A stretch of 26,594 nucleotides of DNA from CAYZJV01 sp964482325 (GTDB lineage Bacteria > Spirochaetota > Spirochaetia > Sphaerochaetales > Sphaerochaetaceae), in contig CAYZXD010000032.1 of assembly GCA_964482325.1 (NCBI GenBank), positions 1-26,594 on the forward strand, given 5' to 3'. The notes under the pieces were generated by a model. It was not told the DNA's origin, searched no databases, and saw nothing but the letters and a program-made list of their open reading frames with translations. Numbering within the stretch: position 1 is the stretch's first letter; the number at the start of each line of letters is the position of its first letter. The translations under genes and the position numbers were made by a program. Positions 1-6,667 of the stretch are shown here, one piece after another.

Positions 1-39
1 AGATATTTCTCCAACGAATGATGACATGCCCGTCATACT

Positions 40-76
40 AAAAACCGATCACTGCGTATGTATTAACAGGATCGGT
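40..76 (-). terminator. Rho-independent terminator of ssrA
   Basis: On the minus strand, 18 bases past the tmRNA 3' end, ACCGATC (76-70) pairs with GATCGGT (50-44). The inner CTG/CAG (69-67 with 54-52) extends the stem after a one-base bulge. A run of five T on the minus strand follows (44-40). Stem plus T-run directly after a stable RNA gene fits an intrinsic terminator. The remaining bases 1-39 show nothing I can assign. Confidence 0.75.
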
Positions 77-93
77 AATTAATTTGGGAGTAT

Positions 94-463
94 TGGAGGT
101 GGGGGGAGTCGAACCCCCGTCCTAACGCGCCACCCAATGGCGTCTACAGGCTTAGTCGTAGTTCATTGTTTCAGAGCAGATCGGATACACGACAAACGTT
201 ACTGCTCCTGAGCCGGCTTTGATTTCCCCCATACACACCGGCGGGGTATGAGGTGAGCCCCTGTTGTTACAGGACAGCGAAGGTTAAGGGCGGCACCTTC
301 GGAGCCTGTACGTCCCTACTGACTAAGCAGCAAGAGCGTATTCTGCGTCGTAAGAGACTTCGTCTTCTTTCTTGGCAGTTAAATGTTTTGCTAGTTTTAG
401 GAGTTGGCGCTCCGCCTGCAACCACCGGCATGATCTCACGCCAGTCGAAACCAATACACCCCC
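94..463 (-). ncRNA. ssrA: tmRNA (transfer-messenger RNA)
   Basis: tmRNA enters stalled ribosomes with SmpB, adds a degradation tag to the nascent chain and frees the ribosome. The tRNA-like ends are visible. The 5' strand GGGGGUG (463-457) pairs with CACCUCC near the 3' end (101-95), with a G-U at the third pair. Discriminator A is at 94. The T-arm is a GGGGG/CCCCC stem around the 7-base loop UUCGACU, and GGUUUCGACUGG lies near the 5' end as in other one-piece tmRNAs. The terminal CCA is not encoded, because the next bases read ATA. About 370 nt is a normal length. The gene lies just downstream of smpB and has its own promoter (481-509). The 5' end could be one base earlier (464). Confidence 0.95.
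323..376 (-). other. tmRNA tag-peptide reading frame
   Basis: The internal frame reads AKKEDEVSYDAEYALAA followed by TAG, ending in the ALAA degron typical of tmRNA tags. I place the resume codon at GCC (376-374) because the preceding UUUAACU has the U-A pattern at -5/-4 seen before resume codons in characterised tmRNAs. An upstream in-frame GCA, five codons earlier, would give a 22-residue tag but has a poorer upstream context. The tag ending is clear; the resume codon is inferred. Confidence 0.75.
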
Positions 464-480
464 CAATTGGGGTTATCTTA

Positions 481-509
481 AGTATACTGTGCTCGTTAGA
501 GTTCGACAA
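481..509 (-). promoter_or_regulatory. Sigma-70-type promoter of ssrA
   Basis: On the minus strand, TTGTCG (509-504) is a -35 element, followed by exactly 17 bases and TATACT (486-481) as the -10. The predicted start is around 473-475, giving a leader of roughly ten bases before the mature tmRNA 5' end, to be removed presumably by RNase P. The promoter begins only six bases after the smpB stop codon, so tmRNA can be made independently of smpB. Confidence 0.7.
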
Positions 510-514
510 GACCA

Positions 515-979
515 CTACCGATTGAAGTTCTTCATTTCTCTGCGCATTTCCCGCTGCATATCCCGTTCTTTGATCACATTACGTTTATCGTGAGCCTGTT
601 TACCTTTACACAAGGATATTTGCACCTTGATCAGATTCCTTTTTAAGTACACCAGGGTAGGAACCAACGTCATCCCTTTCTCGTCCACTTTCCGTTTGAT
701 TCGCTTTATCTCCTGACGATGCATCAGCAGAGCGCGATCTCTTTCCGGTTCATGGTTGTGCATACTGCCATGCGAATACGTGGAAATGTGCAACCCTACG
801 AGGACCAATCCCTTCGGTGTAATTTTTACATAACTATCACCAAAAGAAAATCTCCCCATGCGAATCGATTTAACCTCTGTTCCTTGAAGTGAGATACCAC
901 TTTCAAAATCTTCCACCACTTCATAATTGAAGTAAGCTTTCCGGTTTTTCTGCAGTACCTGTATCTGCTTATCTGCCAT
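515..979 (-). CDS. smpB: SsrA-binding protein SmpB
   Basis: This 154-residue protein has the normal SmpB length. SmpB binds the tRNA-like part of tmRNA and delivers it to stalled ribosomes. It starts MADKQIQVLQKNRKAYFNYE, carries the family core FESGISLQGTEVKSIR (about residues 25-40) and the SYVKI strand, and ends in a basic helix and tail with KGKQAHDKR and KERDMQREM that enters the decoding path in known structures. An AGGA lies six bases before the ATG. The gene sits 12 bases after the upstream PEGA/FGE-fold gene, so the two may be cotranscribed, and ssrA follows directly. Nothing looks damaged. Confidence 0.97.
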   Translation of the reverse strand: MADKQIQVLQKNRKAYFNYEVVEDFESGISLQGTEVKSIRMGRFSFGDSYVKITPKGLVLVGLHISTYSHGSMHNHEPERDRALLMHRQEIKRIKRKVDEKGMTLVPTLVYLKRNLIKVQISLCKGKQAHDKRNVIKERDMQREMRREMKNFNR

Positions 980-991
980 AAAAATTCCTAT

Positions 992-2527
992 TTAATCTGT
1001 CCACGCGATACGTAATCCGGTGGTCTCGCTGCATGAAGAGCGCTGCATAACACCAACGGTTGCTGATGTTATGGTCAGGGGATCATTCAGGTATGAGCCG
1101 CCTTTAATCACTACATCACTAAGTGAACTTATCCACGTGTTCGGGATATCCGTATACCGCTGCAAAGGAATAAAGTCATCCTGAGTGAATTCCCACAGAC
1201 TGCCGAATAATCCTACAAATGTATCTCGGGTACTGGTCGAAGTCGTAAGACTCTTCTGATAATCACCGTGCACACTACTGTGTGATGCACCCTCCCACTG
1301 AGAAGCAGAGGGAATAAAGACCGTTTTTCCGGTGAGATCACTCAGCCATGTTACGAAAGCCTGAGCAGCATACCAGGAAATATTACGTATCGGTCTTTGT
1401 GACATGACCGTTACGGTAGGAAATACTCCTGCAAGATACTGTTCATCAACCATACCATCGCGCATCAACTGCTCGAGATTGCTTTTAGCCCAATACGGCT
1501 GATCTACGACAAAATGCGCCCACAAATATTCCGAAACTTCCTGGGATGCAAGATTAAACGATGAGATGTTCACTGCACTGCTCAATTCCTGTACTCCCGG
1601 ATAGGAGCGGGACACTGACTTTCCGATGGTAACCGTTTGTTTTGGAAAGGAAAATCCCGTAATCGAACCAATCTCTGCAATGGGTATTTCTAAAAGTGTC
1701 TGCTCAGGATAATAGGTTTCCATTTCTGCTTCAGATCCAATGAATTGAGAAGAACTCTCTTCAGAGAAGAGCACCGAAATCCGATCAAATGTCTCAAACA
1801 ATATCGGATCGGCTAGTTGTGCACCTGCAAGTATTTCGAGAGCAGCTTCACCATCGTCACGTGCTGCCGTACTCGTAATGTAATTCATGCTCTGCAGCAT
1901 AAAATCATGGGCAAGCTCAGCAGAACCCGCTATTGCGTGGTTCGCTACCGATGCAGCAGCCTGCGACAAGAGAGGAGGGCGATGATACCGATCATCAAAT
2001 TCGGTGATACGGCTCCATGCAACCACATAATCAAACATACTCTGCAGATAATCAGTCAAATCTTCCTGTGTATCCAGTACAGGACCACTTGCGACCTGCT
2101 GTTTTCTCGGTACCAACCAGGTGAAAAACACGGGATGATCAACAGAAAAAGTCATCTCTTTTGCAGCAACATCTTCATAGCTGAAAACTACTTCATGCTC
2201 TCCCGGTTCAATAAAAGCTGTAACTGGAGCTGAACCGATATACTTCCCATCCACCGTAACCACCGTAGGTTCAAGATCACTGGTGAACGTAACTCTTTTT
2301 CCGCTGTGCACTATTCCAGGAAGAAATCCAACAAGAAAAAGGACGATCAATATAATAATTACGTAGAGAATAGTGAGGTACAGTCCGGGTTGCATACCGA
2401 ACATCGGTTTGAGGGTAACGGGATCCACGTGAACATCCTTCAATTTATCGCTCTTTTTCATCCATTGAAAAGTACCTTCAGCATCACTTATTGTCAATGG
2501 TATCCGTTTGTGATAGCTTGACTGCAT
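992..2527 (-). CDS. Membrane-anchored PEGA and FGE/SUMF1-fold protein
   Basis: With the ATG at 2527 the protein has 511 residues. A short cytoplasmic N-terminus rich in Lys and Asp precedes one transmembrane helix (about 49-72). A PEGA domain follows (about 76-145, with TSDLEPTVVTVDGKYIGSAP), then a linker, then a formylglycine-generating-enzyme-like fold (about 285-511). The fold is recognisable from NISWYAAQAF, IPSASQWEGA, GSLWEFTQD, KGGSYL and the terminal GLRIAW. The paired cysteines used by true FGE enzymes near GGS are missing; only one Cys (about 499) lies in that area, so sulfatase activation is unlikely and a structural or binding role is more plausible. PEGA is a domain of surface proteins in other families. 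The start is uncertain: ATG 2461 (MKKSDKLK) is an alternative, and neither has a clear ribosome site. The gene runs into smpB. Confidence 0.8.
   Translation of the reverse strand: MQSSYHKRIPLTISDAEGTFQWMKKSDKLKDVHVDPVTLKPMFGMQPGLYLTILYVIIILIVLFLVGFLPGIVHSGKRVTFTSDLEPTVVTVDGKYIGSAPVTAFIEPGEHEVVFSYEDVAAKEMTFSVDHPVFFTWLVPRKQQVASGPVLDTQEDLTDYLQSMFDYVVAWSRITEFDDRYHRPPLLSQAAASVANHAIAGSAELAHDFMLQSMNYITSTAARDDGEAALEILAGAQLADPILFETFDRISVLFSEESSSQFIGSEAEMETYYPEQTLLEIPIAEIGSITGFSFPKQTVTIGKSVSRSYPGVQELSSAVNISSFNLASQEVSEYLWAHFVVDQPYWAKSNLEQLMRDGMVDEQYLAGVFPTVTVMSQRPIRNISWYAAQAFVTWLSDLTGKTVFIPSASQWEGASHSSVHGDYQKSLTTSTSTRDTFVGLFGSLWEFTQDDFIPLQRYTDIPNTWISSLSDVVIKGGSYLNDPLTITSATVGVMQRSSCSETTGLRIAWTD
2491..2519 (+). 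promoter_or_regulatory. Candidate lepB promoter, possibly leaderless
   Basis: TTGTCA (2491-2496) lies 17 bases before TAGCTT (2514-2519), and TG at 2511-2512 makes an extended -10. The predicted start would be at about 2526, the A of the lepB ATG, and no Shine-Dalgarno sequence precedes that ATG. The whole element lies within the probable first codons of the divergent gene. The -10 is weak (3 of 6 consensus bases), so this is only a candidate. Confidence 0.35.
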
Positions 2528-3524
2528 GGAAAAGTACTTCATCTGGGTACAGAAGACTACTGAACGACAACTCACGAAACGATTACAGCGAATAGCTCGT
2601 GAAAAAGCCCTGAAAGCACAGAAAAAGACCCTGAAAGGGGAATTGTTCAGCTGGCTTGATGCAATTGTGTTTGCAGTGGTCTTTGTCCTGCTGATCAATC
2701 AATATATTTTTCAACTTTTTATGATTCCTACTCCATCCATGGTAGAAACTCTTTTGGTGAAAGATCGGGTGTTTGTCAGCAAGACCGCCTACGGTGTTGA
2801 ACTGTATCCCGGTGGTCCCAAACTATTTTCTGATCGGGTTCCGCTACGTGATGATGTGATCGTATTTTACAATCCCGAGTATGAATCTCGCGGACCTGTT
2901 TTCGATGTACTCTCGCAAATGATTTATATGGCAACCTTTTCTCTCGTAAACATTGATGTGGATGAAGATGGAAATATGCGTGAACGGCTCTATGTCAAAC
3001 GGGCAGCCGCACTTGGTGGGGATACTATCCGATTCGAAAACGGAGCAGCCTCCATCCGTGGAGCCGGTCAGAAAAGCTTTATTGACGACACCACTTTCCG
3101 CGAAGAAAATTCCCTTGCTTCATCTCCCCATCAAAGCCTGGATGCATCATTGTACCCCGGCATAAAAGCCTACGGGAAGTTGCTTGCGTATCAGGACAAG
3201 GATCTGAGTTCGGCTGCTCCCCGTCATGTAGTCCAGACGTATCAACAGGTTGCAGACTATCGCGGAATCGTTGATTATTATGCGGTTGAGCAGTCCCGTA
3301 CGGCTACGCTCAGTCATCTCGAGCCGCACAATCTCTCGTATCGCTCATCTGCTGCACGATATGAAATGGGCATCTATGTACCACATGGCTACGTATTGCC
3401 GCTCGGTGATAACCGCGACAACAGCCACGATGGGCGCTATTTCGGACCGATGAGCACCGATTCAATCATCGGCCGGGTCAGATTCAAATTCTGGCCGCTC
3501 AATCGCATCGGCGGTGTTTCCTGA
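2526..3524 (+). CDS. lepB: Signal peptidase I
   Basis: This inner-membrane serine protease removes signal peptides from exported proteins. The 332 residues begin with a basic cytoplasmic stretch (1-40), then a transmembrane helix (about 42-65). The catalytic serine is S71 in IPTPSMVE and the catalytic lysine is K158 in LYVKRAAALGGDTI. Box E, GDNRDNSHDGRYFGP, is near the C-terminus. Between box D and box E is a long insert (roughly residues 165-285), which makes this larger than the minimal Gram-positive enzymes. The ATG at 2526 is the first possible start after an in-frame TAG at 2514. It has no Shine-Dalgarno and shares CATG with the likely start of the divergent gene. hemW follows after 6 bases. 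Confidence 0.95.
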   Translation: MEKYFIWVQKTTERQLTKRLQRIAREKALKAQKKTLKGELFSWLDAIVFAVVFVLLINQYIFQLFMIPTPSMVETLLVKDRVFVSKTAYGVELYPGGPKLFSDRVPLRDDVIVFYNPEYESRGPVFDVLSQMIYMATFSLVNIDVDEDGNMRERLYVKRAAALGGDTIRFENGAASIRGAGQKSFIDDTTFREENSLASSPHQSLDASLYPGIKAYGKLLAYQDKDLSSAAPRHVVQTYQQVADYRGIVDYYAVEQSRTATLSHLEPHNLSYRSSAARYEMGIYVPHGYVLPLGDNRDNSHDGRYFGPMSTDSIIGRVRFKFWPLNRIGGVS

Positions 3525-3530
3525 TATCTC

Positions 3531-4715
3531 ATGCTTGAGCTCTTACGTCCGAACCATGCCTACCCGCTTTATATTCACGTCCCGTTCTGCCGTAAAAAAT
3601 GTTCGTACTGTGCTTTTTATTCAATACGGCAGAACGCCACCAATCAGGACCAGTATCAACAGGTGCTGATGCAGGAAGTATCAGATGTTGTTTCGGTGCT
3701 TGCACACCCTTTCGATACCGTTTATATCGGCGGGGGAGACCCCGGTCTCCTTGATGTTGCGTATCTCATTGAGCTTCTTGATGTGATTACCACTCATGGA
3801 AAACCGGTTGAATGTACCATTGAAATCAACCCTACATCCCTGACAGACGAGCATGAGCGTCTTATTGAGGCGGGAGTAAATCGATTCAGTATCGGCATAC
3901 AGAGTATGCACGAGACAACGCTTCGGACACTGGGACGGCAAGCTGCCGTCTCTGATAATCATCGGGCCTTTGCATTGATCAACAGCTGGAAACGCGCGCA
4001 TGCCATTGAATGTAATGGTGATTTGATGACCTGTATTCCCGGCCAGCAAATCAGCGATGCCATTCAGGATATCGATACCCTTGTTGATATGCTCCACCCC
4101 GATCATATTTCTCTGTATAACCTTACCATTGAAGAGGGGACGGAACTATCACGTCAGATAGCTGATCAGACGTTACCCCTCAGTTCCGAAGATCAGCAGT
4201 ATGATATCCTCAATGCGTGCTGGGAACATCTGCATGCACGGGGATATGAACATTACGAAATCTCCAATTTTTCACAGAACAGGACTCACAGAAGTCGTCA
4301 TAACGAGCATTACTGGCGTCTTGATGACTATATCGGCTTAGGTCCAGCTGCAGCGGGAACACTCACCACTGATGATGGAAATGTCATCCGAACTGCCTGT
4401 ACACCATCGGTTACATCGTATCAGAGAGTATGGAAGGCTTATCACTATGAAACACTTACCACATCTGAGGTCATGCTCGAACTGATACTCGTAGGATTGA
4501 GGACAGCTGATGGAATTGATCTTGCGTCATGGAAAAGTCGATTTTCTCAGGATTTCACCAAAATCTGTCACCACACCATTGAACGATGCATGCAGCAAAG
4601 TCCTCCGTTGATGATGTGCGATGCACATCGATGTGCGCTTACCGAGGTCGGTTTTATGATGCTCGATTCCATTGTCGCGCTCTGTGCAGAAGAGCTGGAA
4701 GCGAGTGCCCCTTGA
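3531..4715 (+). CDS. hemW: Heme chaperone HemW (radical SAM, HemN-like)
   Basis: This radical SAM protein of the HemN/HemW family has 394 residues. The iron-sulfur motif is C20-x3-C24-x2-C27 in HVPFCRKKCSYCAF. Phe follows at the place where true coproporphyrinogen dehydrogenase HemN has a fourth cysteine, and SRHNEHYW (family form RHNxxYW) also points to HemW. HemW proteins are reported to bind and transfer heme rather than oxidise coproporphyrinogen. The SAM-binding glycine motif, normally GGGTPS, reads GGGDPG (67-72) here. The C-terminal HemN_C region is complete. It is probably cotranscribed with lepB (6-base gap). The stop codon lies inside the first -35 box of the yebC promoter region. 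Confidence 0.9.
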   Translation: MLELLRPNHAYPLYIHVPFCRKKCSYCAFYSIRQNATNQDQYQQVLMQEVSDVVSVLAHPFDTVYIGGGDPGLLDVAYLIELLDVITTHGKPVECTIEINPTSLTDEHERLIEAGVNRFSIGIQSMHETTLRTLGRQAAVSDNHRAFALINSWKRAHAIECNGDLMTCIPGQQISDAIQDIDTLVDMLHPDHISLYNLTIEEGTELSRQIADQTLPLSSEDQQYDILNACWEHLHARGYEHYEISNFSQNRTHRSRHNEHYWRLDDYIGLGPAAAGTLTTDDGNVIRTACTPSVTSYQRVWKAYHYETLTTSEVMLELILVGLRTADGIDLASWKSRFSQDFTKICHHTIERCMQQSPPLMMCDAHRCALTEVGFMMLDSIVALCAEELEASAP

Positions 4716-4741
4716 CAGTGAAAATTCTCACGTGATACCCT
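4712..4741 (+). promoter_or_regulatory. Candidate promoter P1 for yebC-ruvCAB-queA
   Basis: A perfect -35 TTGACA (4712-4717), overlapping the hemW stop, is followed by an 18-base spacer and TACCCT (4736-4741). TG at 4733-4734 forms an extended -10. CACGTG (4729-4734), a palindrome, fills the spacer end. The -35 is strong and the -10 is poor except for the TG extension. Confidence 0.5.
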
Positions 4742-4751
4742 AACGCGTTGG

Positions 4752-4780
4752 TTGACAGCTCTGCTCAACACGTGTACACC
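4752..4780 (+). promoter_or_regulatory. Candidate promoter P2 for yebC-ruvCAB-queA
   Basis: A second perfect TTGACA (4752-4757) is followed 17 bases later by TACACC (4775-4780). It lies exactly 40 bases after the first TTGACA, and its CACGTG (4769-4774) lies exactly 40 bases after the first CACGTG. It also sits in an imperfect hairpin, GTTG with CAAC around AGC/GCT (4751-4769). The -10 is weak; this may be a regulator site rather than a second start. Confidence 0.35.
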
Positions 4781-4811
4781 ATACAAACTTAGTAACAAGA
4801 GGTTCAATTCT

Positions 4812-5558
4812 ATGTCCGGCCACAGTAAATGGGCAACGATCAAGCACAAAAAAGGCGCTGCTGACGCAAAGCGTGGGCAAAAATTCACAAAACTCATTAA
4901 AGAGATCATGGTAGCTGCAAAGATGGGCGGGGGAGACCCCGATTCGAATGCGCGATTGAGAACTGCAGTACTGAAAGCCCGATCTGAAAATATGCCGAAA
5001 GATAACATCGAACGGGCAATCAAGAAGGGAACTGGGGAATTGGAAAACTCCACCTACTATGAGCTAACCTACGAAGGCTATGCTCCGGGCGGTGTGGCAA
5101 TTATCATAGATACCCTGACTGATAATAAAAATCGTACGGCTGCAGATGTGCGCAGCACCCTCACCAAACTCGGGGGATCACTGGGAACCACCGGAAGTGT
5201 ATCCTATATGTTCCAGACAAAAGGTATCATCGCCTACGATCCTGAAACCTATACGGAAGATGAAATTCTTGAAGCTGCCTTGGAACTTGGTGCTGAAGAT
5301 ATCAGTTCGTCCGAAGATGTTATTGAAGTATATACGGATCCTTCGGAGTTCTCTAATGTACTTGAAGGTCTTCAGGAACGTGGGTTCAAGGAAATTTCTG
5401 CTGAGGTGGAAAAGATTGCCGATACCAACATCGCTCTTGATGTGGAGAAAACCCGCAAGGTACTCAAGATTATTGAACGATTGGAGGAATTGGATGATGT
5501 GCAGCAGGTGTCTTCAAATCTGGACATCCCTGATGACTTCAACGACGAAGACGAGTAA
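4812..5558 (+). CDS. yebC: YebC/PmpR/TACO1-family regulatory protein
   Basis: The 248-residue protein has the usual family length. It starts MSGHSKWATIKHKKGAADAK, the hallmark N-terminus, and carries GGGDPDSNARLR (39-50), YEGYAPGGVAIII and TDNKNRTAADVR. Family members have been described both as DNA-binding transcription regulators and, more recently, as translation factors relieving ribosome stalling; the sequence does not decide. The reading frame is open 20 codons further upstream, but the start at 4812 is chosen because it gives the conserved N-terminus and AAGAGG (4797-4802) precedes it by 9 bases. It heads a tight operon with ruvC, whose start is 3 bases after the yebC stop. Confidence 0.95.
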   Translation: MSGHSKWATIKHKKGAADAKRGQKFTKLIKEIMVAAKMGGGDPDSNARLRTAVLKARSENMPKDNIERAIKKGTGELENSTYYELTYEGYAPGGVAIIIDTLTDNKNRTAADVRSTLTKLGGSLGTTGSVSYMFQTKGIIAYDPETYTEDEILEAALELGAEDISSSEDVIEVYTDPSEFSNVLEGLQERGFKEISAEVEKIADTNIALDVEKTRKVLKIIERLEELDDVQQVSSNLDIPDDFNDEDE

Positions 5559-5561
5559 GAC

Positions 5562-6038
5562 ATGCTGGTACTGGGCATAGATCCAGGCATCGCACAGACA
5601 GGCTGGGGCGTGGTCGAGATTGTCGGCCAACACTACCGGCCTGTTTCTTTCGGTGTAGTGCGTACTGCGACAAAAACCCCGATTACTGAACGGATCCATT
5701 CGATTGCCCGGGATGTGGGACATCTTGCGACAGAATTTACCGTGGATCAGGTTTCCATGGAAGATATCTTTTTTGCCAAGAATGTTAGTAGTGCTATTAC
5801 CGTAGCCAAGGTCATCGGTGCAATCATTCAACAGCTTTCTATTCAGACTATCCCTGTTGCCCTGTTTACTCCGCTGCAGATCAAGATGGCGGTAACGGGA
5901 TATGGCACCGCAGAGAAACACCAGGTGCAGGAGATGGTTCGTCTATTATTGAAACTTGATCAGGTCCCATCACCTGATCATGCAGCAGATGCACTTGCTG
6001 CAGCTATCTGTATGGCAACCAACAGGAGGATGCGATGA
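5562..6038 (+). CDS. ruvC: Crossover junction endonuclease RuvC
   Basis: RuvC resolves Holliday junctions by symmetric cleavage together with RuvAB. The 158-residue length is standard. The four acidic/His catalytic positions are visible: D7 (LGIDPG), E67 (VSMEDIFF), H140 and D143 (SPDHAADALA). TGYGTAEKHQV (112-122) matches the conserved TGxGxAxKxQV segment. It starts 3 bases after yebC, with only a poor GACGAG upstream, so translation is probably coupled. Its stop overlaps the ruvA start as ATGA. Confidence 0.97.
   Translation: MLVLGIDPGIAQTGWGVVEIVGQHYRPVSFGVVRTATKTPITERIHSIARDVGHLATEFTVDQVSMEDIFFAKNVSSAITVAKVIGAIIQQLSIQTIPVALFTPLQIKMAVTGYGTAEKHQVQEMVRLLLKLDQVPSPDHAADALAAAICMATNRRMR
6024..6029 (+). 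promoter_or_regulatory. Consensus Shine-Dalgarno for ruvA inside ruvC
   Basis: A perfect AGGAGG lies 5 bases before the ruvA ATG at 6035, within the last ruvC codons. It fixes the ruvA start and suggests that ruvA is translated more strongly than its neighbours, which have poor sites. Confidence 0.8.
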
Positions 6039-6667
6039 TTCATGCAGTAATTGGAGAACTCGTTTCCACACAGGCACAGCTTGCCGTGCTGCGCACCGCA
6101 GGCGGATTGGAACTAGCCCTGATCATATCAGCACAAAGCGCAAGCAGACTCAGTCAGCTCACCGGAGAAGGCCGACGTCAGGTGAGACTGTTGACCTATC
6201 TGCAGCATCGTGATGACAGCATGACCCTGTATGGATTCATCGATGAAGAGGAACGGATGCTGTTTCAGGAGTTAATCAAGGTAAACGGAATCGGGCCCCG
6301 TCAGGCAATACGTATTCTCAGTGGCGTGCAGGTCCGTGCCTTTATTCAGGCCCTTGACGAAAACAATCTCTCCTATCTCTCATCAATTCCGGGAATCGGG
6401 GTAAAGACATCACAGAAGATCATCCTGGCCTTGCGTGATACGATCGTGGTGGACAGACCAAAAACACCAACATCAGGGTCTTCGACCGGACTGGATAGGC
6501 GATTCGACGACCTTGTTGCCGCACTATCTGATATGGGCTATGATAAACGGCAAGTCGTCACTACACTTTCTGCAATCATGGAAGAACAGCACGAACTGCT
6601 TGCAACAAAGAGCTTGCATGAAACAGAGGAGTACCTGTTCAAACAGGCGATCATAAGGCTTGGCTAA
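6035..6667 (+). CDS. ruvA: Holliday junction DNA helicase subunit RuvA
   Basis: RuvA binds four-way junctions and loads the RuvB motor. The 210 residues show the OB-fold N-terminal domain (1-65), two helix-hairpin-helix motifs (NGIGPRQA at 84-91 and PGIGVKTSQKI at 119-129), a flexible linker rich in Thr, Ser and Gly (about 143-155), and the small C-terminal domain that contacts RuvB (about 158-205). The ATG overlaps the ruvC stop by 4 bases. The ruvB start overlaps or touches its 3' end. No odd residues are seen. Confidence 0.97.
   Translation: MIHAVIGELVSTQAQLAVLRTAGGLELALIISAQSASRLSQLTGEGRRQVRLLTYLQHRDDSMTLYGFIDEEERMLFQELIKVNGIGPRQAIRILSGVQVRAFIQALDENNLSYLSSIPGIGVKTSQKIILALRDTIVVDRPKTPTSGSSTGLDRRFDDLVAALSDMGYDKRQVVTTLSAIMEEQHELLATKSLHETEEYLFKQAIIRLG

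Noticed and set aside
21..36. Small hairpin ATGAC/GTCAT downstream of ssrA
   Set aside because: Five base pairs with no T-run; the stronger terminator at 40-76 explains transcript ending.
253..593. Open frames of 73-90 codons on both strands over 253-593
   Set aside because: They lie over the tmRNA gene and the end of smpB, have no ribosome site and no recognisable protein motif.
1817..2233. 138-codon plus-strand frame inside the PEGA/FGE gene
   Set aside because: It is antisense to a gene with clear domains, rich in Cys, Arg and His as expected of a shadow frame, and without a ribosome site.
4729..4779. LexA/SOS box before yebC-ruvCAB
   Set aside because: Palindromes are present, but none matches the E. 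coli CTG-N10-CAG or Bacillus CGAAC-N4-GTTCG pattern, so no SOS control is claimed.
4568..5053. 161-codon minus-strand frame across the hemW-yebC boundary
   Set aside because: It runs antisense through two conserved genes and the promoter region and shows no family motif.
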